Source: Periplaneta americana
Taxonomy: Eukaryota; Arthropoda; Insecta; Blattodea; Blattidae
Assembly (NCBI RefSeq): GCF_040183065.1
Contig: NC_091123.1
Location: forward strand, 14,891,501 to 14,955,500
DNA: 64,000 bases
Direction: 5' to 3'
Shown here piece after piece: positions 36,401 through 45,940 of the stretch (the stretch's first letter is position 1; every line of letters starts with the position of its first letter). Under the pieces are notes generated by a model. That model saw nothing but the letters and a program-made list of their open reading frames with translations. It ran no database searches and was not told where the DNA came from. The position numbers and the translations under genes were made by a program.

Positions 36401-39400
36401 TTATTTTTCAGTTTCACAGAAGAAAATAGTAGAACGGTTTCTTGGGTTTCGTGACGTGAGCGCTGACAGAACTGCAGCAGCTCTTTTTGATCATGTGAAT
36501 GAAGTAATGGAACAATATAACTGTGGAGATAAACTAGTCGCTCAAACATATGATGGTGCTGCCATGATGAGTAGTCACCTCAATGGACTTCAAAGCAAAG
36601 TTTTGGAAAAATATCCTAAAGCTCTCTTTATGCACTGCTATGCTCATGTTATGAACCTAGCACTTCAACAGTCATTAGAATGTAACAAGGACCTAAAAGT
36701 ATTTTTTTCCGGTCTTAAATCACTGCCTACATTTTTTTCTCATTCTTCTAAGAGATTACATGAGCTTTCAGCATTCATGTCCCGAAAGTTACCATCATTG
36801 TCTAATACCCGATGGAATTTTACCTCTAGACTTATCCATACAGTCAGTGAGAATAGAGAAGCGTTGATAATGTTCTTTGAACATGTCAAGGAAAGTGGAA
36901 ACTTTGATCATATAACTGCAATGACCGCAAATGGATTTTCTAGCTTCCTCAAGGATTTCCAGAACACATTTTTAATAAAGATTCTATCTAACCTACTTGC
37001 TTTTTCGGATGTTTTGTTCACTATACTCCAGTCTAAAAATGTTGATATTTTGTATACCAGTAGTAAAATAACATAATTTCAACAGCAGCCGCAAAAGGAA
37101 AGAGAGAATTTCGAAGCAGTGTGGTCTTCTATTCATGATACTGTGGAAGATGAAGAGGTGACTGAAGTAAAAACGAGGAGATTGAACACTGAGTCACAGC
37201 GAGATTATTTCAAGTGACTTTATTTCGAAATCATTGATAATGTTAGCAATCATTGATAATGTTAGCAACCAGTTAACAATTAGATTTGCATCATTTGAAA
37301 AGCTACAGTATTTTAATTTGATAAATCCAACAAAAATGGACCACTTCAATAAAAGAGAAAACTTCCCTAATGATTTATTAAATAGAGTGCAAAATATTTA
37401 TGGCAGTGTTTTTAATGTAAGCAAACTCCAGAATGAACTTCACGTATGGTATGCTTCTAATGAAGGGACGGACAAAACGCCAATTCAAATTGTAAATTAT
37501 CTATTGGACATGAATTTAATGAGTGGATTTACGGAAATATACAAATTAGCATTGCTGGTCTCAACAATTCCTTGCACTACGTCATCTGTGGAGAGGTCAT
37601 TCTCATCATTGAAGAGGATCCACACCTACTGCCGCTCCACTCGAACACAGAACCGGATGTCTAACTTAAGCCTGATCTCTATCGAGAAGGAATTACTTGT
37701 CAGCATACGAGAGGACAAATCCAGGTTCTACGAAGCAGTAATCAAGAAATTCTTGCAGAAGGAAAGGAGAGTGGATTTCGAATTCAAATAACTGTGAGTA
37801 ATGAGACAGCTTTAGTGTTTTTGGTTTTTAATTAATTATACTTATATGTTGTTTAGATTTATCTTAATCGATGTTTACTCTCTCAGCTTGATTCAATTTT
37901 ACTGATGTTTCAAAATTAGACGAAAATTTACGCTAATTACCTTTATGAATGACTTTCCTATTATTTGTTCACAAAAAATGTGAGGGAATGTGTAAAGGTT
38001 AATAAAGTATGTTTTATTTAATTTTTTTCTTTGCCAACGCCTTAAGATCAAAGTCAGGAGACGCCACTGGATATTATCAAAACTTATTCATTTATGTCTG
38101 AGTTTATATTTCCTTAAATATTATTGCATAATTACTCTAGTCCAGTAAGTCAGTCAGGTCTGTTACACACCAATCTGTTCCTATGGAAAAAGAAATCCCA
38201 CAGATGTCAGCACAAGCCAAGATGATGCACAAAGAGTCATTTTGATTGTACTACTATGTTCACCCATTTTGATTTGGCGAGATTGTGTGTCATACTCTTG
38301 CTTTATGTTTTAGTCTAAGCGTGCATTTTTACTCTGTCAGATCTGTTTGTGTTGTGTTTTCCACAAATAACAACATATAAAGTCAAGATCAAAAGGACAT
38401 AATAGTGCACGTGTGCAGTAAGTTGCTATTTTGAAGATTTTTAAGCAAAAAAATTTTAGGTTAGCACATGCTTATGTTTGCTTTGTCATGTCTGTTACAT
38501 AATTCGGTGAATGTAGAGTATCCAACGCCCACTGAACGAATATTTCACTTTTATCACTGCCAATGTTGCGCTATAATCGTATATGCAAGGTAGGCTATAA
38601 CAAAAACCTAAACTAAGCAAACCTAACCTGTCAAAGAAGCAACAAGTTATACTAAATAATTATGTGTAAAATTGGCCTATGTTTCTATAGTGGGCGGGAC
38701 ATAAGTAACATTGACCCATAATTCAAAACAGTGCTGTAAAGCAAGGTGAGTGTACAGTGGCTGCACTACATTAATACATGCAGAATATGCACTAAATAGT
38801 ACTTTAATTTTGACGTTCTCAATTGTCCAATCGTTATACAAATTTTGCAAATGACCCATGTATGTATGTACTTTGGGTCAAATAATTATGGCTGGTGGCA
38901 AACCACTTTGGCATTGCATTATTGGACCAGGTGAAAAACGCCAAAGTTATTTTCTAGTGGTCATAATTATTTATAGAAGCATTTGAAATGTGGATATGGA
39001 AAAAGGTGGAGCATGTGAAATGGAAAGAGTAAAAAATGAAGCTGTGTTGGAAAGAATGGATGAAGAAAGAATGATGCTGAAACTGATCAGAAAGAGGAAA
39101 AGGAATTAGCTGGGTCACTGGTTGGGAAAAAAGTGCCTACTGAAGGATGCACTGGAAGGAATGGTGAAGGGGAGAAGAGTTCGTGGCAGAAGATGACATC
39201 AGATGATAGACGACATTGTAAGATATATGGATCATATGCGGAGACAAAGAGGAAGGCAGAAAATAGGAAAGACTGGATAATGCTGCGTTTGCAGTGAAAG
39301 ACCTGCCCTTGGGCAGAACACTATGAATGAATGAATAATTATTTGTTCTTAACCCAAAGTTTATCCAAATACATGGCATATCTGAAAGACTGGTCTACTC

Positions 39401-41322
39401 TCGTCACTTCTCCTCATCCTGCTGCTGCTACTGCTGCTGGTGTCCCACATCCCTCCAAAACGTAGTATAACATACAATCACTGGTCAAATACCACTGTTG
39501 TTCACTTACTAATATGCCTTATTCAACACCTCGCAAAATAATAACACTCACCTGGTAAAATGCTAACTTCACAAGAAAGTAGTAAATTTTCTTAAAATCT
39601 TTTGGCAGGCCTCCTGATATTTTGCAAAACGACAACATAACAACTTGACTGAACTAGCACATAGACTTCTTAATACCTACAAGCCTACTGGTTTCTTCCC
39701 AAAAAGCAAACATAATAGTTTTTATCACTTAAAAAATCTTGTAGGCTTACACACAGCGATCCGTATTTCGCATTAGGGAACACCACAATGTTACGGTTTC
39801 TTCAAAATTGAGTCGAAAATATTATCAACAATTTGGTACCATCAATTGCTCCAGGGAGCATTTCAATAATTAAAATATAACTTGTCTGTAGGAGAACATG
39901 CTATGAACTTGATGTGATCCAGTAGGCAATGACTTACAAGCAAGGAGAAATAAAATATATGTTAAGAACGAGGGATCAGAACCAGTGGCGATTTCTCTTA
40001 AGGAGCACAGGAGCAGTGCACCACCTCTTCAAATAACACACGTTTTTAAATTTATATCAATGAGCTGCAGTAGACTATGTGAGTGACATAATTCTTTATT
40101 ATAATACGGTACTATGTAAAAATAACGCTGCACGTGTACTGTTCTTGTTGACGCCTGGGACTTAGGTTTACCACTCGACACTTGTGGCACACTGTTCCAT
40201 TCGAGCATGCGCAGTAGTAGAGTTTCACTGGCAGGCTTTGGAGCATGGTAGGGAGCCAGTACAGTGTGCGTAAGAGGGGTTAGGAGCACTTTCAGATGTG
40301 TTCTGCAGTCGCTGTTGGCCCGTTCCATCATAAATATTGCAATGAATAGTGTGCAAAATCTTTTAAATATGTAATTTTCTGTAACAACTTTACCCGAAAA
40401 GATAAAAATAAAGAAGATGGGTAGACCTACACAGGAATTAAAATTATAAGTGACGAAGAACAGTAATAGAGAAGTGACAAGAAAATTCAACATTCGGACT
40501 TACAAAAAATACAATATGTGGCTGCAATATAAAAGACGCTGTAGTTTGTTTTCCTTGCCTATTGTTCGACGGCGAACATTCATTGACAAAAACAAGTAGG
40601 CTACGTGTTATGAATTGTATTTATTTTTCTGTTTGAATTTAGGGCTTGCGTAGTAACTAAATAATTTTGATTATCGTTCTGTAAGTATGATTGATTTGAA
40701 GCACATGAATGAAAGAAATAAAAACACGTTTCAGCTGCACATTCAACAATAATGTTAAATTAGCAGTGTTGGGACAAACAAACATACAGACAAAATTGGA
40801 TTGTTGCACTTCACAATGATAAAGTTACAAAGAACAGATATGTGCGTGCGGTTTTGTTGCCTTTAAGAGGTCACGATGGCGGAAACTAATCTTTAAACGC
40901 TAGTATTTTTCTGGCGTTATCAATTTTAGTTCTGAATTAGACACACTCTTAAGGAACATTTGGAAAGAGCAACAGTGTTTAAGAGCACATCAGACACTAT
41001 ACAGAACAAAGTCCTTTAAGCCATTTTGATGTATGCCATGATGAGATTTCAAAGAAATAAAGAAAGCTGCTGACTTTTAGCAGTTAAGGCTGAGGAGATG
41101 ACACACGTATCGAATGCTTGTGAACGTGTGAACTGTGTTATAAAACGCAATATAGCGAAAACAATATTATTTACGGTGTGCTGCAATAGAAATTGAACAC
41201 TTTACTTTGCTATTACTGGACCTACATAGGAAACTGATTAACTGCAATTTCTTGACTGACAAAATTATGTAAATCTATATCTATATAACATATAATAGTA
41301 TAGTTATGTCGTGGTTAGTACC

Positions 41323-41359
<37 letters not shown>

Positions 41360-42573
41360 TGATAATCATAATCATAATAAATATTTGTGCACCACCAGGA
41401 TTATTTATCACCACACGCCACTGATCAGAACCCTTTACCATTATCCGAACCTGACTTGTCCCTCTATACTAATGAAACACGATTCGGTATTTCTTTACAA
41501 TTGCGTTACCAAGAAAAGATAGAATGTATTTACTACTTGGCTTCTAGTCAAGTCATATGCACCGTAAACGAAAGACAAATTGAGCAGCAACGCCAATTTT
41601 ACACCGAAATAAGAGTGGAAAGTCGCTGTGAGAGTGGTAGCTAGCGGAGCATGTAAGCTTTTTGGTATACACAAAAATAGACAGAAAGCGTGTTATCTAT
41701 GGTAGAGTATCGGTGACAGGTTAAGTATAGTTAGTTCAGACTTTCAGTATGCCTTGCATATAGGCATTTTAATCGGTAGGTGGTGGGTATGCATAGATAT
41801 CTGCTTTCCTTTGGTAACACAATTGTAAAGAATTCTGGTAATTAGCAAGGGAACCCCGATCTTTTATAAGGTATGTGACAAGATTAGTTAGACAAAGGAA
41901 TATCTAAGTGACGTGAGGCCGAGGATCTTTAATCACTGAAATCTTTGCACATATTTCTCGGCTTCACGTCACTTAGGTATCACCTCAGCTAACCAAACTA
42001 ACTCTGTCACATACTTTGTATAAGACCGGCGGTTCCTCGCTAATTACCAGAATTCTGAGATATTAATCTAAATCACTGCATACGAGTCAATAAAACTGGC
42101 AATAAATCATACACATACAAAGATATTATAAACTAAACATTCCAAACTTGATCAACATATGAAACATTTCCTACCTAAATCACAGACCAAGATTACTAGC
42201 GAAATTTACTCCACATAAGATTTCGGTAATTTCCGAGAAGACACCGGTCTTTTGCAAAGTATGTGACAACTGACAAGGTTAGTGGATTAGTTGAGGGGAT
42301 GTGTAAGTGACATTAGGCCGAGGGATATGTGAAAAGATTTCAGTGATCTTAAATCACGCATGAAATATATACAGTAACTGTATACAAGAACCTAACCTAC
42401 CCTGTATGGGAATGCATCTGCTTCTGCATTTCCTCTTCTTTCTTCCATAAATGATAACCAAATGCACCAAGAACTGCACCGACAACACCACACACAATTC
42501 CTGTTCCAACAATAACTGCTTTGGTAGTAGAGCTATCTGAACTCTGGCCTTCTTGATTTCTTTCTCTTTCCAT
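30402..42573 (-). CDS. RING-H2 finger, single-pass membrane protein (three exons joined)
   Basis: Joining 42573-42401, 34744-34621 and 30446-30402 gives one open frame of 113 codons plus stop, with consensus splice sites at every border. Residues 1-18 are polar (MERERNQEGQSSDSS...), 19-43 form a glycine-rich membrane segment (VIVGTGIVCGVVGAVLGAFG), 44-57 are charged, and 68-107 form a RING finger with C68, C71, C83, H85, H88, C91, C104 and C107 (CPICLEE, LPCGHQYHATC, RCPVCRKNI), the C3H2C3 pattern. RING fingers of this kind bind two zinc ions and recruit ubiquitin-conjugating enzymes, so a membrane-anchored E3 ubiquitin ligase is likely; membrane and substrate are unknown. Extra exons inside the 7.7-kb and 4.2-kb introns cannot be excluded. 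The start is the only ATG ahead of the hydrophobic segment in this frame. I do not recognise an orthologue name. Confidence 0.85.
30447..30750. other. Intron sequence, no other feature
   Basis: An open frame at 30443-30751 on the plus strand overlaps the exon antisense and shows no domain. It is treated as chance. Confidence 0.4.
30751..31148 (+). mobile_element. Second tRNA-derived SINE family, full copy
   Basis: Begins with a tRNA-like head on the plus strand (GCGGTAGATGAATGGTCAGA A-box region, then GAGTTCGATTCCCGGTC B box) and ends in an ATTCAATTCAATTC-type tail. CAAATGTTA flanks both sides (30742-30750 and 31149-31157). Length is 398 bp. Its body (CCATAGTGACACTTGTGG) recurs in a truncated copy at about 32887. 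It lies within intron 2 of the RING gene, antisense to it. Confidence 0.85.
31244..32426. mobile_element. Non-autonomous hAT element, TAGGGCTGGGGAC ends
   Basis: The left end TAGGGCTGGGGACAGAGCG and the right end (reverse complement TAGAGCTGGGGACGGAGCG) are inverted copies. TGTTGAAT is duplicated exactly at 31236-31243 and 32427-32434. Length is 1183 bp with no transposase. The subterminal regions carry repeated TTACTCGGTT motifs on both sides. It lies in intron 2 of the RING gene. Confidence 0.88.
32887..32985 (+). mobile_element. Truncated SINE of the 30751 family
   Basis: CCATAGTGACACTTGTGGAG, AAAGATC and TTCTCCCATTTCC occur in the same order as in the body of the SINE at 30751-31148. Head and tail are not recognisable. 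Confidence 0.55.
33040..33330 (+). pseudogene. Fragment resembling IS630/mariner-type transposase N-terminus
   Basis: Plus-strand pieces read FRRKCPGRSVPCRKILELVN, then RFNETGSVNDVSHKMG. This resembles the helix-turn-helix part (R.CP.R..PSR.TI..LV..F.ETGSV) of a transposase family common in insects. It is short, frame-interrupted and lies next to the related element at 33413. Assignment is by pattern only. Confidence 0.4.
33413..34156 (+). mobile_element. Internally deleted Tc1/mariner-type (IS630) element
   Basis: The ends CAGGGTGCGTCAGAAACAAC (left) and TAGGGTGTATCAGAAAGAAC (right, reverse complement) continue with GGATGGATTTCA, and TA flanks both (33411-33412 and 34157-34158). Plus-strand pieces match the N- and C-terminal parts of a mariner-like transposase: FLKNEESVIATQDSFRHR, PPERSARKHAIALKLSEVTV and, near the end, REEIVAIPPNMTVKVTANYR then RLDACIESQGHHMDDV. 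The catalytic core is missing. Length is 744 bp. Confidence 0.82.
34159..34620. other. Intron 2 sequence, nothing recognised
   Basis: Between the mariner-type element and exon 2. No repeat or exon is seen. Confidence 0.4.
34621..34744 (-). CDS. RING gene exon 2
   Basis: The acceptor on the minus strand is CTTTTTTAG and the donor is GTAAGTAG. The 124-bp exon completes a glycine codon and then reads SGKVYNKGSCPICLEEMHEL, TVLPCGHQYHATC, TKQLRDVD, ending in phase 0. It carries six of the eight zinc ligands. Codon usage and splice sites look intact. Confidence 0.88.
34745..35314. other. Intron 1 sequence with small (TATG)n tract
   Basis: Contains a short (TATG)n microsatellite at about 35012-35031. 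Otherwise nothing is recognised. The last 8 bp are the left target-site duplication of the hAT element. Confidence 0.5.
35315..38069 (+). mobile_element. Nearly whole autonomous hAT transposon (ZMYM1-like transposase)
   Basis: The terminal inverted repeats are CAGTGGCGTCTTCTGG (left) and CAGTGGCGTCTCCTGA (right, reverse complement). GATATTAT is duplicated exactly at 35307-35314 and 38070-38077. Length is 2755 bp, a normal size for the group. It carries one transposase gene read in the plus sense and sits in intron 1 of the RING gene in opposite orientation. Exact flanking duplications and few coding lesions argue for a recent insertion. Confidence 0.93.
35591..37791 (+). pseudogene. hAT transposase (TTF zinc finger, DUF4371, hATC), lightly damaged
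   Basis: The likely start is ATG 35591 (MASESVQKLLHSPFSSLPY); by about 35650 the frame has changed to the one reading GRPCPNLIIST. The TTF-type zinc finger follows (FERHFRKELYEISSWLCGC, WTCLLF). A TAA at 35883 interrupts the frame, which otherwise runs on to 37076 and includes the catalytic-region motifs FVAIMLDETSDVSNKSQLS, TYDGAAMMSSHLNGLQSKV, MHCYAHVMNLALQQ and LSNTRWNFTSR. After stops at 37074 and 37215, a perfect 19-bp tandem duplication (37232-37250 / 37251-37269) shifts the frame. The last part (37234-37791) ends with the dimerisation domain TTSSVERSFSSLKRIHTYCR. The intact family protein is roughly 700-750 residues and cuts and rejoins the element ends. This copy cannot make it whole. 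Confidence 0.9.
38078..38974. other. Intron 1 sequence, nothing recognised
   Basis: AT-rich, with no supported repeat or exon. Confidence 0.4.
38975..39340 (+). mobile_element. LINE 3' tail (family of 44745 and 19930)
   Basis: Plus-strand pieces in changing frames read AFEMWIWKKVEHVKW, ERMDEERMMLKLIRKRKRN, LGHWLGKKCLLKDALEG and YAETKRKAENRKDWI, then CCTGCCCTTGGGCAGAACAC and an ATGA-type tail. The same segments occur in the minus-strand copy at 44745-45718. 5' truncated and decayed. Confidence 0.8.
39341..39982. other. Intron 1 sequence, nothing recognised
   Basis: No repeat or exon is seen apart from the 8-bp target-site duplication at its right end. Confidence 0.4.
39983..41423. mobile_element. 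Non-autonomous hAT element, CAGTGGCG ends
   Basis: It begins CAGTGGCGATTTCTC and ends, in reverse complement, CAGTGGCGTGTGGTG. ATCAGAAC is duplicated exactly (39975-39982 and 41424-41431). Length is 1441 bp. The first eight bases equal those of the autonomous-type hAT at 35315, so a related transposase may have moved it. An (ATA)n tract lies at about 41323-41357 near the right end. No intact transposase frame. Confidence 0.88.
41830..42058. mobile_element. Hairpin (foldback) element, about 95-bp arms
   Basis: AGAATTCTGGTAATTAGC near 41833 and its reverse complement GCTAATTACCAGAATTCT near 42039 mark the outer ends. The arms continue with AAGGTATGTGACA / TGTCACATACTTTG and CTAAGTGACGTGAGGCCGAG / CTCGGCTTCACGTCACTTAG. 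The loop is about 30 bp. A lone third arm lies at 42215-42350. No coding capacity. Confidence 0.8.
42215..42350. repeat. Solo arm of the neighbouring hairpin element
   Basis: GGTAATTTCCGAG, CACCGGTCTTTTGCAAAGTA, TGTGACA, TGTAAGTGACATTAGGCCGA and GGATATGTG follow the order of the hairpin arm in plus orientation. It ends about 50 bp from the donor site of RING gene exon 1. Confidence 0.7.
42401..42573 (-). CDS. RING gene exon 1 (first coding exon)
   Basis: On the minus strand the ATG (42571-42573, context TAATTATGG) opens MERERNQEGQSSDSSTTKAV, then the hydrophobic segment, then HLWKKEEEMQKQMHSHT and two bases of a glycine codon before the donor GTAGGT. Length is 173 bp. The sequence is less AT-rich than the flanks and has no stops. 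Confidence 0.85.
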
Positions 42574-43954
42574 AATTAATTATGAAAATTATTACACTAT
42601 CACCTAATAGTATGCAAAGTAGGAACTCTGTAAAAAAAAAAAAATCGCGTTACAAATGAATCAGATGTATAGCACACAATTTCACGTCATGGTTATTTTC
42701 AGGTCACATCGAATCGAAATTGGCAGGGTTGCCAACATATCCAAACTAAACAATCCCTAGAATGTCTCCTACTTTTCTCTCCTAGATTCAAATAATAAAT
42801 ACCTCAGTGTTATCAAAATATAATTTCAGCTTAAGGTTCAACAGTAATCTTTATTAACATAACTTATAATTACAAATATAACACAATTAAGCAGTCAATA
42901 TAAACATAATTTATTACATAATGTTTGCACTCATTAGCCCTCATAAAGAACTACGAACCAAGGGCGACTTGCAAGTTTTTATTTCACGAGTGCCCTCGAT
43001 CTCCCTTCCCTCACCATACATTTTTTGAAATGATAAAAAATTAATATCTTCTCATACAAAGAAAACTTTTCACATGAAAGTTTATTTGCTTTAGGTTTAA
43101 AGAGAAGATTATAGTGTAATTGTTAGCAGATTCCCAGTAGGCTTACACACGCACGCACATGCACACATCCAACATTTTTCTTATTTGATCCGAAATATAT
43201 TATTTGCTTGAGTCACAAGTCACTTCACCGTAATCTCAATCCGCCTTACCTGAATGTCTACGTAGTAGTGAACTCAAAAAATAATGTTTTTCCCCGAAGA
43301 AAGGCCAGCAGAGAAAATGGGAAGTCCCCACTTACAAATACATTCATCAGTGTCGCCAATGCTTGTTAATGAAATTACCCACTAATAAACCTGAAATTAC
43401 CCATTTTTGCTCCAATATACCCACACATCATTCTGCAATTACCCGATTTTGCTCCAAAATACCACTCCGTTCCAAAAATAATTATAATTAAATATAAAAA
43501 TCAGAAATATCAAATAGATGGGCACCGAATTACATATTAAATTAAAATTAAAAAACTATTAACTTACCTAAACACAAGTTCCTGGCATTGCACCGTAGCT
43601 ATATATACAGCGTGTTGAGGGGGTTGCTTGCATCATGTGAATTCCGTTATCATCAAGCATTACTGCAAGGTATGCCGGGCTCAGCTGAGGATGCAGGGCT
43701 ACTCAACCCATTCCCTGCGGCTTCTGTACGTAATTACAGCTTTTAACCCTTAAAATTCGCAAAGTATCCTATAGGATACAACAGGTTAATAGGAAATTTC
43801 ACGATACTATAATATTGTACAACATATAAAATATGGACATTGTGATAGTTGTTTTCTTTACAGTCCGACACGGTTTAATAAACTAGTGTGAGAAATAAAG
43901 TTTTGCCAATCTAGATAGAGCATTTTTGAGCAATCCCAAAATGAGAAGTACTCA
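42574..43954. other. Likely upstream region of the RING gene; no defined promoter
   Basis: Nothing firm is seen. An ATTCAG/GTAAGG donor-like site on the minus strand near 43250 could end a non-coding first exon (weak). AATTACCC.ATTTTTGCTCCAA repeats two to three times at about 43370-43470. Confidence 0.3.
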
Positions 43955-44575
43955 GAATAAAACGTCACAACACCATACGTTCTATGATCGCAGATGCACT
44001 TCGATCCAAAAAATCTAGACGTTCACGAGGAAGTTCATTGTATTCTGATGGTGGAAGCAATCGTAGGATCGATATCACAGCTATAAATAGGAATAAACAG
44101 ACAGCCGAAATAATTGATCCTACCATCAGATTTGAAATCTCAGCCACTCAACCATCTGAAGTGAATGAAGAGAAAAAGAAAATCTACGAGCCCACGATTC
44201 AGTACCTATCGCCGAAATACAACAAAGAAAAAATCACAGTTACCGGTCTCTTCTTCGGAGCGAGAGGCACCATCCTGAAAGCCTTTGTAAAGTGGAGGGA
44301 AAAATACAAGCTGACGAGAGATCTTCAAGATGCCATCGTCACCACCATAATCAAATTTTCTGTAGCGATATTTCGTCAGCATCTTTATGGTGTACATTCA
44401 ATTTAAATTACACTTGGTTGTTTTTTTTTTTCTTATGTCTTAGTCACTTTTGTCTGAAACCTGTTTATATAATTTTTCATTTTAAATTTTATTGTGAGCT
44501 ATTCTGTGTCGCAGGGCAAACCCAAACTATTGGGTCAGACTACTAAATTAAAAATTAATTAATATTCTTACAGTT
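43955..44575 (+). mobile_element. R2-like endonuclease LINE, 3' end (copy 2)
   Basis: The plus strand reads KRHNTIRSMIADALRSK, GGSNRRIDITAINRNKQTAE, IIDPTIRFE, EEKKKIYEPTIQYLSPKYN and ITVTGLFFGARGTI, ending LYGVHSI at 44406. A 3' untranslated region shared with the 21687 copy follows and ends near GGGTCAGACTACTAAATT. The coding frame stays open for 140 codons, although the order expected in the family (VHEEVHCI before the GGS) is out of frame around 44020. Restriction-like endonuclease assignment is inferred from RRIDI...DPTIRFE. Confidence 0.78.
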
Positions 44576-44744
44576 ACTTTACAGCATACAATAATGAACA
44601 TGTCCAATTCTTATGCTTAACATATAGAAATGTAAATATAACATAATATACAGAGTTACCATAATGTATTAAATATACACAGATTATTATATTAACATTC
44701 ACAGAGTACTGTGAAATATTAAGAATTCATCTACAGAATAGGTG
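44576..44744. other. Nothing recognised
   Basis: Short AT-rich spacer between two LINE tails. Confidence 0.4.
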
Positions 44745-45718
44745 TGAGATTCATTCACAGTGTTCTACCCAAGGGCAGGTCTTTCACTGCAAAACCAGCT
44801 TTCTCCAGTCTTTCCTATTTTCTGCCTTCCTCTTAGTCTCCGCATATGATCCATATATCTTAATGTCGTCTATCATCTGATATCTTCTTCTGCTCCAAAC
44901 TCTCCACATTCATCATTCCTTCCAGTGCATCCTTCAGAAGACAGTTTTTTCTCAGCCAGTGACGCAACCAATTTCTTTTTCTCTTCCTGATCAGTTTCAG
45001 CTCATTCTTTCTTCACACACTCTTTCCAACACTGGTTCATTTATTATTCTGTCTGTCCATTTCACACGCTCCATTCTTCTCTATATCCACATTTCAAATG
45101 CTTCTATTCGCTTCTCTTCAATTCGTCGTAATGTCCATTTTTATGCCTCATATGTCACACTCCACACAAAGCACTTCACTAGTCTCTTACTTAGTTCTTT
45201 TTCCAGAGGTCCGCAGAAGATGCTTCTTTTTCTATTACAAGCCTACTTTGCCATTGCTATCCTCCTTTTGACTTCGTGGTAGCAGCTCATGTTTTTTTTT
45301 TATTTTATTGGGTTATTTTACGACGCTGTATCAACATCTACGTTATTTAGCGTCTGAATGAAATAAAGGTGATAATGCCGGTGAAATGAGTCCGGGGTCC
45401 AGCACCGAAAGTTACCCAGCATTTACTCGTATTGGGTTGAGGGAAAACCCCTGAAAAAACCTCTACCAGGTAACTTGCCCCGGCCGAAATCGAACCTGGG
45501 CCACCTGGTTTCGTGGCCAGACGCGCTAACCGTTACTCCACAGGTGTGCACACTGACTCATTTAGAATTAACAAGTTTACCTTCTTTACTTTGCTTCCTA
45601 TGACCATGGTCTTCGTCTTGTTTGAATTTATCTTCAACTCATACTGCTCACAGATGTCCTTTAGTTCCACTAGCATAACTTTTAGTACCATCTCCTCTTC
45701 TGCTAATAATGCCATATT
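44745..45718 (-). mobile_element. LINE, RT end and C-terminus, split by a SINE
   Basis: The minus strand from 45715 reads MALLAEEEMVLKVMLVELKD, then NSNKTKTMVIGSKVKKVNL, then ILNESV, the last part of the reverse transcriptase. After the SINE it resumes with SCYHEVKRRIAMAK, FCGPLEKELSKRLVKCFVW, then decayed TLRRIEEKRIEAFEMWI, YGSYAETKRKAENRKDW and a tail starting CCTGCCCTTGGG. It is the fullest copy in the window of the family at 19930 and 38975. About 16 residues of the usual link between the two parts (Q..SFKYLGCTIS-like) are missing at the SINE. Confidence 0.82.
45292..45551 (-). mobile_element. tRNA-derived SINE, copy 2, inside a LINE
   Basis: Same family and orientation as 16730-16996: tRNA-like head at the right, A-rich tail at the left. 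Its B-box region is damaged (CCCGGCCGAAATCGAACC on the plus strand). No clean target-site duplication is seen, which fits the LINE segment lost at the insertion point. Confidence 0.85.
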
Positions 45719-45927
45719 AAATTTTTTTTAGTTTTACCTTAATAATGTAGGGTTTTGGCTATGATTCAAAATGTCATATTTTTAAATGTGAAATAATACC
45801 GAATTCAGGGTTTTTTTTTTTTTTTTTTGAGAAATAACACCAAATGTCTTATATCAAAATTTAAAATATTTCTTCACCGTAAAACAATATCCTTACTAGT
45901 AATGCCTTAAATATACTTATATGCTGA
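45719..45927. other. Spacer, no feature
   Basis: AT-rich, with a T run near 45811-45828. Nothing else is recognised. Confidence 0.4.
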
Positions 45928-45940
45928 AAGAATGGTGTAT

